A DNA stretch of 64,000 bases from a virus: positions 124,001 to 188,000 of the IMG/VR virus record IMGVR_UViG_3300027985_001318. The stretch is one strand, 5' to 3'. The translations under genes and the position numbers were made by a program. This document shows positions 7,813 to 16,711 of the stretch, one piece after another. The notes beneath the pieces are model-generated. The model saw only the letters and a program-made list of their open reading frames with translations. It was not told where the DNA came from and did no database searches. How positions within the stretch are numbered: position 1 is the first letter of the stretch; each line of letters starts with the position of its first letter.

Positions 7813-9346
7813 ACCAAGGTATCTCCTCTCCTTCAGCTACCTTTTTACCGCCGACTCTACGTAAGGTAGAGTTCTCCTTTCCGATATCGTCACGCAACCC
7901 ACCTACCGGATAGAACTGTAGTACGAAATACAGATACTGCTCAGGAGTGATGGTCGGTTTCCGATGCTTACCTCGCTGGACTGTCAGATAACTCACGCCG
8001 TCGCGAACTACCTTGTGGAAATAGATTTCAAGGTCTACTTCTTGGTCGATGGTACGGCAAGAATCCCAGTAGCCTTTGTTGGCTATTTCTTTAACGAAGT
8101 CTTCTGGAGCCACCCCACTTCTCAACAACCCCTTAGCCTCTGTAGAGAGCTGATGTGGTGTCATAAACAAAATCCCACGTGGTGACATGAAGTTACGTGT
8201 ACGGCGGAACAGATCGCGGATATCGCTACCCATAGGACCTTGGGTGCAGCCACGCTTGGAAATCATGTTCAAGTAATCGAACAGTAAAGCATGAATTTCA
8301 TAGCCATCAGCTTCTAGTTCCAATACCCGGTCACAAAGATCCCGGAAAGTAAAATCGCTAGGATCGATACGATCCATCTTGATATAATAGCCGTTAGCTG
8401 TCAGTTTCTCATTTACATAACGAGCTATTTCTTTTGCCGGCACGCCCTTGACGTTACACTTCTCTCCGGTCTCGTTTTCCTTGAGACTGATGTACAACCA
8501 AATCAAGTTATCCTTTACTGAGTTCTCAGCAGAAATCAGATACAGCAAAGGCTTCTTAGTGGAATCTATCAGATAGGGCTTGTTGTACAGAGCGAAATGT
8601 TTGAAATGACTCAGGAGCCAACCTGACTTATAGTTGTGCTGTAGACCACCGCAGACAACAAAGTCGCCGCGGCGATAGTAGGTATCTTCTACTTCAGCTC
8701 CGAGCATGTTGTTAGTGCCCTGCCAGCCAGAGCGCAACATCCCCTCATTGCCGTTCTCGATTAGACTACGCTCTACACATTCCGCCAATGTCTCCAGGTC
8801 GTTAAAGTCAATCTCGTCAACTACCCAAGGTTTGCGCATGTTGGATAGCCCACAACGCAGCGGTTCCAGGTCTTGCGAGATTTCCTCCACCAGAGCCGTA
8901 AAGTTAACTTTCTCATTAGAGAAGTGAGCCTTGGTGTAATAGCGTTTCAGGATATCCTTGATACGGAAGTCGTTCAAGTAGGTACGAATGTCGTCCCGAT
9001 AACGCAGAACTATCTTTTTAAGCGGCTCTGGAGCATACTCGTAGCTGAAAGTTTTTTCGAACACCGCAAACAAAGCAATGTCTTGTCCGCAGTTAACGCG
9101 TATTCTTTGAAGCAGCTGGTCCTTTTCCAGACCAGCAGTATTTTTATTGGTGCAGAGATAATCGACAGTACCTTTGAGAGAGGCCATGGTTTCTCGATAG
9201 AGGTCGCCTTCGATGGCAGCCTCAGAGATCTTTATAGTAGCCAAGGCTTCTGCCACTAGATCGAAGGAAGGATTACTGTTCTTATCGAGTTGTGTTTCAC
9301 GAAACAAAAGCGAAATGCAATTAACCAACAAAAGTTTCGGGTCCAT
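7799..9346 (-). CDS. DnaB-like replicative helicase (515 aa)
   Basis: RecA-fold hexameric helicase of the DnaB/T4 gp41 type, expected to unwind DNA at the phage fork. The N-terminal ~180 residues are the helical primase-interacting region; the ATPase core starts near 220. The Walker A position reads GGLQHNYKS (233-241): lysine and serine are kept but the glycine before the lysine is Tyr. Walker B is ALLFDYLNMI (353-362), and the conserved TPHQLS (396-401) matches the DnaB H3 motif. Start supported by AAGGA upstream on the minus strand. It is the only large minus gene in the first 19 kb and is transcribed divergently from the 9400 gene. Confidence 0.8.
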   Translation of the reverse strand: MDPKLLLVNCISLLFRETQLDKNSNPSFDLVAEALATIKISEAAIEGDLYRETMASLKGTVDYLCTNKNTAGLEKDQLLQRIRVNCGQDIALFAVFEKTFSYEYAPEPLKKIVLRYRDDIRTYLNDFRIKDILKRYYTKAHFSNEKVNFTALVEEISQDLEPLRCGLSNMRKPWVVDEIDFNDLETLAECVERSLIENGNEGMLRSGWQGTNNMLGAEVEDTYYRRGDFVVCGGLQHNYKSGWLLSHFKHFALYNKPYLIDSTKKPLLYLISAENSVKDNLIWLYISLKENETGEKCNVKGVPAKEIARYVNEKLTANGYYIKMDRIDPSDFTFRDLCDRVLELEADGYEIHALLFDYLNMISKRGCTQGPMGSDIRDLFRRTRNFMSPRGILFMTPHQLSTEAKGLLRSGVAPEDFVKEIANKGYWDSCRTIDQEVDLEIYFHKVVRDGVSYLTVQRGKHRKPTITPEQYLYFVLQFYPVGGLRDDIGKENSTLRRVGGKKVAEGEEIPWYEAA

Positions 9347-9399
9347 CTTTTGGTTTCCTTAGCTAACAATTCTTATGGGTCAGCATATTGAGGCACGCT

Positions 9400-10050
9400 A
9401 TGAAAAATATCATTTACGTACCAGTCTGGTTACGCGAATATCTGAGTTCGAGGAGTCTTGGTTACGATGTCTTGTTTGACGGTTCCCTGACTGACATACT
9501 ATCTGCGGCCGATGTAAATAGTTACGAGATGGCTAATGAAATCCCGCGGCTAGTTCCGGAACAGATCAACCCGCTCTTTCATATTGGTATGTTCTTTCGC
9601 GATTTTACGGTAGCCGTTGGCGGTACTTCCATCAGCTATTTTTGTTCTCCAGAAGAATGGCTCAAACAAATTGCCGGTAGCCAAGCGCTGGATAGTCAAG
9701 AATTCAGCAAATATTTCCTGTTTTATTATGGGCTGGGTGAAGGCCCTTCTATTACAGGGATCGCAAGAAAGGAAAGCAATACTTCTATCGTAAATAAGTC
9801 CCGTAAACTCGATTTTGATTTCGAAATCGTGGGGGATAATATGGTAGTTATTGCCAGTTATAATGACAGCATCGATAACAGTTCTTATGGCTATCGTGCT
9901 GAGCTCATGAGTAAATGCATTGAAAAGATGCATCTATTTATGAGTTTTGAAGAGATCGCTGGAACTGAGATATTCTCAGCCTTCACTCGATACGTGGGTT
10001 TGGAAAACCAATTTGTTCGGAACGACGCGGCTTTACCGGATCGTTCATGA
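9400..10050 (+). CDS. Hypothetical protein upstream of the capsid gene (216 aa)
   Basis: A TTG at 9388 is in frame, but ATG 9400 has GAGG six bases upstream and is preferred. The 216-residue protein is acidic and soluble, with aromatic clusters (SKYFLFYYGLGEG) and no recognised domain. It precedes the major capsid gene by ~105 bases without a clear terminator, so some read-through to the capsid gene is likely. Confidence 0.55.
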   Translation: MKNIIYVPVWLREYLSSRSLGYDVLFDGSLTDILSAADVNSYEMANEIPRLVPEQINPLFHIGMFFRDFTVAVGGTSISYFCSPEEWLKQIAGSQALDSQEFSKYFLFYYGLGEGPSITGIARKESNTSIVNKSRKLDFDFEIVGDNMVVIASYNDSIDNSSYGYRAELMSKCIEKMHLFMSFEEIAGTEIFSAFTRYVGLENQFVRNDAALPDRS

Positions 10051-10155
10051 AAATCCAAAACCGATAAAGCCGCATAATTCCTCCAGTACATATGAGGAGT
10101 ACGTCGATATCGGCAAATTCCGTTCAACGCATACTTTCTGCTAAGGATCACGATC

Positions 10156-12345
10156 ATGTCATTTCTGAATGATAAAGAAAACGGCCCGCGTACTATCGGT
10201 GCGCTGGCAGAACAACTTGTTTCTCGCCATCAGCAAGGTGAAATCAGCCTGTCCGCCGAATCCGTAGGTCAGATGCTGACCCTCGAATCCCTGGACTCCA
10301 GTGCTCGTAAGGGCCTGCGTTCCGATGCTCGTAGCATCCAAAACGTTATCAGTCAAGTTTTCGCCGGTGCCGAAGACCAAGAAGGTCAACAGATCACCTT
10401 CTCTGCCGAATCCCTGGAAGCCGCTACCCTGGGTGTGATGGCCTGTGGCGACCCCCGTGGCTATGCCAAGCGCGCCCTGGACGTTACCGTTTCTCAAGAA
10501 GGTGCCGACTACGTTTCCATGCCCGGCCTGGGTAGCCACGGTTCCTGTGACTACACCATGAACCAAGACATGGTTCTGGCTATGGAAGCTTTCCAAAGCA
10601 ACGATCTGACCATGGTAGCTGCCTATACCGCCGGCTGGAACATCGGCGCTACTCGCCAGGACAACTACAACGAAGCCTGGTATCCGACCCACGTCATGAA
10701 CAGTGACCAGACCGCCCTGGACATGAAGGTTCCGCGCCTGCTGCTGTACAAGGGTGCTCGTCGCAACTCCGCCGGCGATGCCCTCGACTGGCAGATGCAC
10801 AACGCCCTGGAAGCTTTCCGTAACCACAAGATCATCGAAACCAAGTCCACCGAGCTGGTTCCGTATCTGACTCAGGAAAACGCCGACAAGTTCATCTCCG
10901 ACACCCTGGTTGCTCCCAGCAACCTGATCGTTGACGATGTTACCTACGTCACCGCTCCTTTGGTTCTGGACAAGACCATCGACCTGGTGCAGGTCTCTCA
11001 AAACCCCGGTCTGATCTCTGGCCAGCCCAACCATACCGACCAGCTGGACACCCAAGCCTCCATCGGCAGCGTGTACCTGAAGGTAGCCAACAAGGCCGGC
11101 GACAAGGTTGGCGTGCTGAAGTACTCCACCAAGTCCTTCACCAACGCTTCCTTCGTGAAGACCCCGACCGAAGACTGGATGAAGTTCCAAGTCAACTTCC
11201 AGCACGAAGAGCTGGTTCTGAGCAAAGACTCTGTCTCTGTCGCCGGTGCGGCTCTGGAAGCCCTGGCTGATCTGTCTACCGCCGACCTGCGTCTGCGTCT
11301 GGGCCTGTACATCAACGGTACCCTGAACGTTCAGAGCGGCCACATCCGTCTGACCGGTAAGACCGTTGATTTCATCAAGGTCGTGAACGCTGATGGTGCT
11401 GAAGTCGACATGACTGCTGGCGCTACCAAGACCATCCTGGACGACTTGGTGATCACCGTCGAAGGTTTCGACCCGATCGCTCGTCGTACCAACAGCAACA
11501 AGCGTACCCGTGGTCTGCTGATCGACCGCAATGTCAAGGTTGACCGTTACCCGATCCCGGTAGGTGCTCCGTTGTCCGCCAACGCTCCCTACAGCGACGA
11601 AGGTTTCGACTCCCAAGCCCTGGATACCCTGATCCAACTGACCAACATCCGTAACAGCCTGCTGGGCGTTACTCGTCAGCTGAACCAGCTGGAATCCCTG
11701 GAACAGTACTGCAAGGCCAACAAGGACGTGGTTGCTGGCGAGCGCCAAGCCATGGACATCGAAGGTGCCGGTCGCTGGCTGGTTACTCCGTTCTTCGAAC
11801 GAGTACAGTTGGATCTGTATGCACAAGTACAGAGCCTGAAGTCCCAAGACCGTACCGTTGACGTTTCTTCCCTGATCGTCAACACCATCCGCGACGTTGC
11901 CTATCGCATGATGCGCGACATGAACTACCTGCCGGTGCTGCAAAACTACACCCAAGGTGCTGACAAGTCCCCGCGTCTGCTGCTGGGTACCGACCTGATC
12001 CTGCCCCAGTACATCCAAGTACAGGGCGATCCCCGCACCATGGGTATCGGCATGGAGTTCGACGTGGTCTCCTCTCCCGACAAGCGTCTGGAAAACCTGA
12101 TCATCGGCTCCTTCAGCCGCAAGGGTCGCGTTGGTCCTGATCTGCTGTCCTGGGGCGCTCACCTGTGGATGTCCGAAGTCGTACAGATCGGCCCGGTTGC
12201 TCGCGATGGTACCAACATCCGCGAACTGCAAGTTCAGCCGCGTAACCTGCACGCCCACTTCCTGCCCGGTGCTTTCGTGATCGAAATCGTCAACCTGGAA
12301 AAGGCCCTGACCGCCATGAAGGCGATCACCACCGCAGCTGCTTAA
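10156..12345 (+). CDS. Major capsid protein (729 aa)
   Basis: Length (729 residues) and layout match the phiKZ gp120 class of jumbo-phage capsid proteins. Two copies of SAES (33-36 and 83-86) in the acidic N-terminal region fit the S-x-E sites cut by the prohead protease of this group, implying removal of an ~85-residue or longer propeptide. Codon use differs sharply from neighbours: strongly C/G-ending (CTG, GGC, ACC), as expected for the most abundant protein. That bias leaves the antisense strand free of stops for >760 codons, a shadow. Followed by its own terminator. Confidence 0.85.
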   Translation: MSFLNDKENGPRTIGALAEQLVSRHQQGEISLSAESVGQMLTLESLDSSARKGLRSDARSIQNVISQVFAGAEDQEGQQITFSAESLEAATLGVMACGDPRGYAKRALDVTVSQEGADYVSMPGLGSHGSCDYTMNQDMVLAMEAFQSNDLTMVAAYTAGWNIGATRQDNYNEAWYPTHVMNSDQTALDMKVPRLLLYKGARRNSAGDALDWQMHNALEAFRNHKIIETKSTELVPYLTQENADKFISDTLVAPSNLIVDDVTYVTAPLVLDKTIDLVQVSQNPGLISGQPNHTDQLDTQASIGSVYLKVANKAGDKVGVLKYSTKSFTNASFVKTPTEDWMKFQVNFQHEELVLSKDSVSVAGAALEALADLSTADLRLRLGLYINGTLNVQSGHIRLTGKTVDFIKVVNADGAEVDMTAGATKTILDDLVITVEGFDPIARRTNSNKRTRGLLIDRNVKVDRYPIPVGAPLSANAPYSDEGFDSQALDTLIQLTNIRNSLLGVTRQLNQLESLEQYCKANKDVVAGERQAMDIEGAGRWLVTPFFERVQLDLYAQVQSLKSQDRTVDVSSLIVNTIRDVAYRMMRDMNYLPVLQNYTQGADKSPRLLLGTDLILPQYIQVQGDPRTMGIGMEFDVVSSPDKRLENLIIGSFSRKGRVGPDLLSWGAHLWMSEVVQIGPVARDGTNIRELQVQPRNLHAHFLPGAFVIEIVNLEKALTAMKAITTAAA

Positions 12346-12366
12346 TAGCGGCCGGTGAGTTAATAA

Positions 12367-12394
12367 AAGGAAGGGCTTCGGCCCTTCCTTTTTT
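12367..12394 (+). terminator. Terminator after the major capsid gene
   Basis: Stem AGGAAGGGC, TTCG tetraloop, GCCCTTCCT, then six T. The UUCG loop makes this one of the most stable hairpins in the window. Confidence 0.9.
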
Positions 12395-12408
12395 CGGCTT
12401 ATGTTTAA

Positions 12409-12450
12409 AATCGAATCCAAAAGAATCTCAGACCTATATGCCATAGGTGA
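12409..12450 (+). promoter_or_regulatory. Early promoter-like motif with extended upstream element
   Basis: Core ACCTATATGCC at 12432-12442 with a short inverted repeat CCTAT…ATAGG. The whole ~40-base block (AATCGAATCC…AATCTCAG then the core and AGGTGA) is nearly identical to 59769-59810, indicating a duplicated promoter region. Drives the 101-aa membrane protein. Confidence 0.7.
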
Positions 12451-12509
12451 AGTAAAAGAGTTAGGTGTTCTAACTCCTTCAATATAACCAACATTTTAAG
12501 GAAACGATC

Positions 12510-12815
12510 ATGGAAATGAATATCAAAACCCTGGAAGCCGCTGTTAACACCTCCACCAACTCTCCGGTCGGTAGCGACGCCTGGAATGAGCAGTTCCAGC
12601 GCATGTTCGGTCTGGACGCTCATAAGGCGTACCTCGAAGAAAAGGCCAAGGCCACTCCGACCGAAGAGAAAAAGGCCGGTTGGAGCACCGGCAAGAAGGT
12701 CGCCGTCGTCACCGCTGGTGCCATTGGTAGCGGTCTGCTTGGTTTTGGTGGAGTGCTCCTCTACCGCAAGTTCGGGCCCGGCACTGCTGAAGGGCTGATG
12801 AAACTGATCCGTTAA
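12510..12815 (+). CDS. Small single-span membrane protein (101 aa)
   Basis: Soluble acidic/lysine-rich N-terminal ~60 residues, then one membrane segment (about 67-88, VAVVTAGAIGSGLLGFGGVLLY) ending in a basic cytoplasmic-type tail. First gene after a promoter. Its architecture (short head, glycine-rich C-terminal span) recurs in the next gene and at 28181. Codon use is GC-rich like the capsid gene, suggesting high expression. No known family. Confidence 0.65.
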   Translation: MEMNIKTLEAAVNTSTNSPVGSDAWNEQFQRMFGLDAHKAYLEEKAKATPTEEKKAGWSTGKKVAVVTAGAIGSGLLGFGGVLLYRKFGPGTAEGLMKLIR

Positions 12816-12823
12816 ATCTGGGT

Positions 12824-12854
12824 GAGGGGGGGGGGGGAGAAAAATCTCCCCCTC
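12824..12854 (+). terminator. Hairpin with a 12-base G run
   Basis: TGAG followed by G12 (12826-12837), AGA, an A-rich loop, then TCTCCCCCTCA. The 3' arm has only five C, so the G tract is over-long relative to its partner and probably variable in length. The T-rich tail is displaced, so termination strength is uncertain. Confidence 0.5.
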
Positions 12855-12897
12855 AGCGCATTCATTTATTTTTTATCTATTAGTGGGGAGTGGGGAA

Positions 12898-13236
12898 ATG
12901 TCAATGCGAGAGTTAGCAGAACACACGACGGAGCAGTCAGGAAGGATCGATCTCCTAACCAGTAAGAACATCGACGCCACGACTGCTCGAACGATAAAGA
13001 AGTTGGCTGCTGACATCACCTCCAGCCAACAGCAGATACTGGAAGAAATCGAGACGCTGGAAAACAATAAGCAAGAGTCCCCAACGTCCAAAGACTTTGG
13101 TTTCTGTCGCGTAGAGAAAAACGACGACAAAACCAAAGTGATCTTTAAAGGAAAGGCCGGCATCGGCGTTGGTGTCGGTATCGGTATCGCTATAGGCGGT
13201 ATCGGTGTATTCTTAGCCAACCGCTTCTGTCGCTAG
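12898..13236 (+). CDS. Small tail-anchored membrane protein (112 aa)
   Basis: ATG 12898 has GGGAG at good spacing; the in-frame GTG 12883 is rejected. Residues 1-60 form a polar helix likely to be a coiled coil (LAADITSSQQQILEEIETLEN). One glycine/isoleucine-rich membrane span (GIGVGVGIGIAIGGIGVFLA) lies near the C-terminus and leaves only five residues after it. Same plan as the preceding gene. Function unknown; a membrane or vesicle-bound host-takeover role is conceivable. Confidence 0.6.
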   Translation: MSMRELAEHTTEQSGRIDLLTSKNIDATTARTIKKLAADITSSQQQILEEIETLENNKQESPTSKDFGFCRVEKNDDKTKVIFKGKAGIGVGVGIGIAIGGIGVFLANRFCR

Positions 13237-13281
13237 TAGCGCTACAAAGTTCGTAATTTACTATTTTAAGAGGATTTTAAA

Positions 13282-13491
13282 ATGATGTTTCTGAAACTGA
13301 TTACTGAAGACAAAGAAAAGTCCATGGAAGTTCGAGCATGGTTGAAAGACCGTTATGCTCGTTACGATTACGAAGTCGAAGCTTGGAATATCTCCGCGAT
13401 GGAGATCTCTATCATCGACGATATAGTCAAAGTTTTCCCGGAAGGGAAGTTGGTTTGGAACAAGTCCAAACCGGTAACCTTTACAATCTAG
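13282..13491 (+). CDS. Small hypothetical protein (69 aa)
   Basis: ATG ATG start with AGAGGA upstream. A compact alpha/beta-looking 69-residue protein with conserved-type aromatic residues and no cysteine. It is 12 bases ahead of the 100-aa gene in the same direction. No family recognised. Confidence 0.55.
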   Translation: MMFLKLITEDKEKSMEVRAWLKDRYARYDYEVEAWNISAMEISIIDDIVKVFPEGKLVWNKSKPVTFTI

Positions 13492-13503
13492 GAGTAAAAA
13501 AAG

Positions 13504-13806
13504 ATGAGCCAATTTTGGGACGAAGTCAACGACCTACTTGATTGCTGTGGGTCGTCAGCGGTTGAACTGCTGAATGATAAGGAGAAGCTGGAAAGCTTCT
13601 CCCAACAGCTCAAGGGTAACCTCGAATACCCTTGCAGCTTCGGCAAGGCCTGCTGGGCTATGATCCATGAGGTGGATGATGGGGAGCAACTGGTGATGAT
13701 CGGCCGCGGTGGCTGGAAAGATCATCTGGACATCACCACATTTGATCTCCAGCGCCGAGTTAAAGACGCTTTGCAATGCATAGAAACCGGTGAAGATGAG
13801 TATTAA
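13504..13806 (+). CDS. Small acidic protein, paralogue of the 60421 gene (100 aa)
   Basis: Aligns by eye over its full length with the 103-aa protein at 60421: both start MSQF, both have a central P-C…G segment, then LDITTFD / LDISTFD, and both end in an acidic helix with GEDEY / GRDED. The pair defines a phage-specific family of unknown function. Here it is the last gene of the cluster of small genes begun at 12409 and is followed by a terminator. Confidence 0.6.
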   Translation: MSQFWDEVNDLLDCCGSSAVELLNDKEKLESFSQQLKGNLEYPCSFGKACWAMIHEVDDGEQLVMIGRGGWKDHLDITTFDLQRRVKDALQCIETGEDEY

Positions 13807-13827
13807 CTCCTCTTCGTCGGTGTAAAA

Positions 13828-13857
13828 AAAGAAAGGGTTTACACCCTTTCTTTTTTT
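13828..13857 (+). terminator. Rho-independent terminator
   Basis: Stem GAAAGGG / CCCTTTC flanked by an A7 and a T7 tract, so it may act in both directions. Confidence 0.8.
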
Positions 13858-13865
13858 GGTTATCT

Positions 13866-13900
13866 CAAAACTTTTAGGGACCTATATCACTACTGTGGTA
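13866..13900 (+). promoter_or_regulatory. Early promoter-like motif
   Basis: CTTTTAGGG then the core ACCTATATCAC (13880-13890) and TACTGTGGT. It lies 74 bases before the ATG of the 369-aa gene, directly after a terminator. Confidence 0.7.
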
Positions 13901-13963
13901 CCAGACTGCTAGCTACAGTCTTTTTTACTAAACGCGCGTAGTTTAAATCCTAGGAGTTTTTTA

Positions 13964-15073
13964 ATGCGTAAGACAACGAATGAATCTATCGCTTGTCTAC
14001 GGCCCGGCATGGACTTCAATTTCAGAAGAGATCGACAAGATCCTCTTCAACTAGAGAAACGTATCCGTTACATTAACAAAATGTCAATTCCTTTGACTAT
14101 CATTGGAAGAGACGGTGTTAGTTACGTTCTCCCAGCCGATCCAGTAGATCCAGTTTTCAATAAAGAAGAAGTTCTCATTGTAGAGATCAGCATCGATGCT
14201 GGCTCTGCAGTTAAAATTGACACAGACCAGAAATATACAGGGGGAACTTCCGACACAGCTATTCTGGCTTCACGTTTCATCTCTTCTGCTGGGTTTGCTG
14301 GTAAAACAGTTTGCTTTCAGTACCAGATCCATCGCAAAGAAATCGTTGAACGTCAGCAGTGTGTTTATATCCCAGATCTGGATCTTGTAGTCACCACTCT
14401 GAATACCGAACAGTGTCGAGTGGTCCATCCTCAGTCTAGCTCAGTAGCTCTAAATGTAGCTACTGAAGACATCGATGCCTTCATCACTTACACTACGGTT
14501 AAGGTAATGCTGGTTGATAACAGCAAAATCAAAAACCGCAGATGGATTATGTGCGGCAATTCGCCGTTCGCAATAGATCCTGTTACTATCAGTACGATGG
14601 ACGATGGGCTCTATGTCTTCAGCAACGGTAATACGGCACTCGATGGAGGTAAAGGACGTACTGAGCAGATCTACTATACCTGGCAAGAGCTAGAGTCTGG
14701 TAAATTCGGCGACAAACCGCCGTTGAAGATTTACTGTACCTACGAAGAAGCTCTTCGCTATGGCGATGAAGACACCCAACAAGAAATCGAATTGAAAGCA
14801 GTTCAGCGCGAATTGGTGGAAGCCAAATTGAAGCTGGAAGCACTCAAGAACGAAAACGAAACGAAACGCACACTGTTAGATACCGAAACGGCGGAGAATA
14901 AAGTAGAGCGCGAAAAGAAATCTTTGGAAATCAAAGACCATTATGAAGAACGAAGTAATCGTAGACGCGAAGAATCCGATGCGATGAAACATTCCTTACA
15001 GTGGGGCGCTTTTGCTATCTCGGTGATCGGACTAGTGGTTGGTGTTTTAGGACACTTTAAAACCAAAAAATAG
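13964..15073 (+). CDS. Hypothetical coiled-coil protein with C-terminal membrane anchor (369 aa)
   Basis: Residues 1-265 form a soluble beta-rich head; 270-345 are a highly charged coiled coil (repeated E/K/R with leucines); residues ~347-364 are a single membrane span followed by a basic tail (HFKTKK). A tail-anchored coiled-coil protein placed directly upstream of a virion/RNA polymerase gene cluster. I do not recognise the family. It could tether a phage structure to a membrane, which is inference. Confidence 0.6.
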   Translation: MRKTTNESIACLRPGMDFNFRRDRQDPLQLEKRIRYINKMSIPLTIIGRDGVSYVLPADPVDPVFNKEEVLIVEISIDAGSAVKIDTDQKYTGGTSDTAILASRFISSAGFAGKTVCFQYQIHRKEIVERQQCVYIPDLDLVVTTLNTEQCRVVHPQSSSVALNVATEDIDAFITYTTVKVMLVDNSKIKNRRWIMCGNSPFAIDPVTISTMDDGLYVFSNGNTALDGGKGRTEQIYYTWQELESGKFGDKPPLKIYCTYEEALRYGDEDTQQEIELKAVQRELVEAKLKLEALKNENETKRTLLDTETAENKVEREKKSLEIKDHYEERSNRRREESDAMKHSLQWGAFAISVIGLVVGVLGHFKTKK

Positions 15074-15086
15074 CAGGAGGGAAACG

Positions 15087-16706
15087 ATGGGCAAAGCTAT
15101 GGATATGATCCTTGATCACATCTATGCCAACCAACCCAAGTTCACTAAGGAATTAGTCGAGGGGATAGCCGTAGCTCAAATGCAAAGACCGGAACAGTAC
15201 ATCGACCGGATCTGGCGCTGCGCTGAGAAGTTATTCCAACCTGGGTTGAGCTACGAGGGTTATAAGGTTTGTAGTCCGCTCCAGCGGTATCAGTTGGCCA
15301 CTTTGAAGGCAGAAGATAAGCATTTCTACGATATCTCTCGTAGCGACGTTTATGCAGTTAAGTTCATTTTCCATCATAATGGCGAGCCGTTATTGGAAAA
15401 GGTTCTACTGATGCCTTTCCCTGGCGTAGGAGGGACTATTCACCTACGTGGTACTGAGTACTTGATCTCCCCGGTACTTTGTGATCGTTCGTTCTCAGTG
15501 GCTGGTGATTCCCTGTTTATCCCGCTGGTGCGCGCTAGACTTACGTTCCATCGTTTCAGCTGGCAGGTGTCGGTAAACGGCAGAAACTCTAGCATTTACG
15601 TTTACCATAGTACCATTTACAACCATCAAATCCCCACAGAGGTTCGCAAGCATCGAGACTTTGTCGACGCTAAAACCACACTCCCACTTTACATGCTGGC
15701 GAAGTATGGTTTCGATAGAACCTTTGTTGAGTTCTTTGGGTTCAAGCCGGTAATTGGTTATCAGGAGGTAAATGCTGAGAATTACCCGGTTGACAAATGG
15801 ACTATCTTCAGTTCGTCTGGAGTAGTTCCATGTGGCGTACGCAATAGCGATTGGAAGGCAACTGCTTTGCGAATAGCCGTACCTAACACCGAACTCAACG
15901 AAACAGTCGAATCTACAATTGCTGGTTTCTTCTACAGCGCCGATTGTTTCCCTGACCGAATCACCCTGGAAGACATTGACGAAGTTCGTCTCTGGCGTAC
16001 GATTTGGGGGCTCTCTTGCTTCGGCCCGTCCGATGGCGAAGGTCTGTTGGTTTCCAAGACCGAGGCACATCTTGACTCCATCGATAAATACGTCGATGAC
16101 GAAGTCAAACGGAACCTGTTCCGCGACGGTATTGTTTGTCACGACATTTACGAGCTGTTCTTGTACGTGATGGACAACATGACCTCGATTCTGCTGAACA
16201 ATAGCGGAAACAGGATGGACGGCAAGCGCTTAACTGTTCTCAAGTACGTCATGTACGACATCGTACATGCTATCTTTAATCTCAGCTTCCAGCTGAACCC
16301 TAAGTCCAAGGAGTTGTCTAAGAAAGAGATCATCAATAAGTTCAATCGACATCTCAATAGCGAGCTAATCATGCGTCTCACTAATACCAAACACGGTGAG
16401 ATTAACGCAGTAGGTTCGCCAAGCGACAGCATGGTAGTTAAGCACACCTCGAAGATAATTCCTCAGGCGGCCGCTAATACCTCAGGCAATCGCGATCGTT
16501 CTGGTAACTTCGACGATGAAAGTCTGGCGGTCCATGCAAGTTTCCTTTACTGCGGTTCCACCACTTACCTGCCAAAATATCGGCCGGTTGGTGATACGAA
16601 CCTGAATCCGCTCGGATTAGTCTCGCCAGATGGTGAGCTAAAGATAGAAGAAAGCGAGATTGATAACGTCAATCTTTGGCAGAACATGCTAAGTAAACAA
16701 GGATAG
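15087..16706 (+). CDS. Probable non-virion RNA polymerase beta-like subunit (phiKZ gp123-type, N-terminal half of beta)
   Basis: Size (539 aa) and position (a few genes after the capsid gene and before the portal gene) match phiKZ gp123, an N-terminal beta homologue of the multisubunit polymerase that transcribes late genes. In the sequence, FPGVGGTIHLRGTEYLISP (about residues 110-128) recalls the RpoB segment where G-x-F-x-I-N-G-x-E-R precedes V/I-x-Q. The C-terminal YRPVGDTNLNPLGLVSPDG (about 500-520) recalls CPIETPEGPNIGLI. Both matches are weak and by eye. Strong AGGAGG ribosome site. If wrong, it is a virion protein of the same syntenic block. Confidence 0.55.
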   Translation: MGKAMDMILDHIYANQPKFTKELVEGIAVAQMQRPEQYIDRIWRCAEKLFQPGLSYEGYKVCSPLQRYQLATLKAEDKHFYDISRSDVYAVKFIFHHNGEPLLEKVLLMPFPGVGGTIHLRGTEYLISPVLCDRSFSVAGDSLFIPLVRARLTFHRFSWQVSVNGRNSSIYVYHSTIYNHQIPTEVRKHRDFVDAKTTLPLYMLAKYGFDRTFVEFFGFKPVIGYQEVNAENYPVDKWTIFSSSGVVPCGVRNSDWKATALRIAVPNTELNETVESTIAGFFYSADCFPDRITLEDIDEVRLWRTIWGLSCFGPSDGEGLLVSKTEAHLDSIDKYVDDEVKRNLFRDGIVCHDIYELFLYVMDNMTSILLNNSGNRMDGKRLTVLKYVMYDIVHAIFNLSFQLNPKSKELSKKEIINKFNRHLNSELIMRLTNTKHGEINAVGSPSDSMVVKHTSKIIPQAAANTSGNRDRSGNFDDESLAVHASFLYCGSTTYLPKYRPVGDTNLNPLGLVSPDGELKIEESEIDNVNLWQNMLSKQG

Positions 16707-16711
16707 CAAAA

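Noticed and set aside
10159-12444. 761-codon open frame on the minus strand opposite the major capsid gene
   Set aside because: The capsid gene is strongly codon-biased (C/G-ending codons), which removes stops from the antisense frame. The antisense product is low-complexity (V/Q/G/D/H-rich), lacks a ribosome site and overlaps a confident gene entirely.
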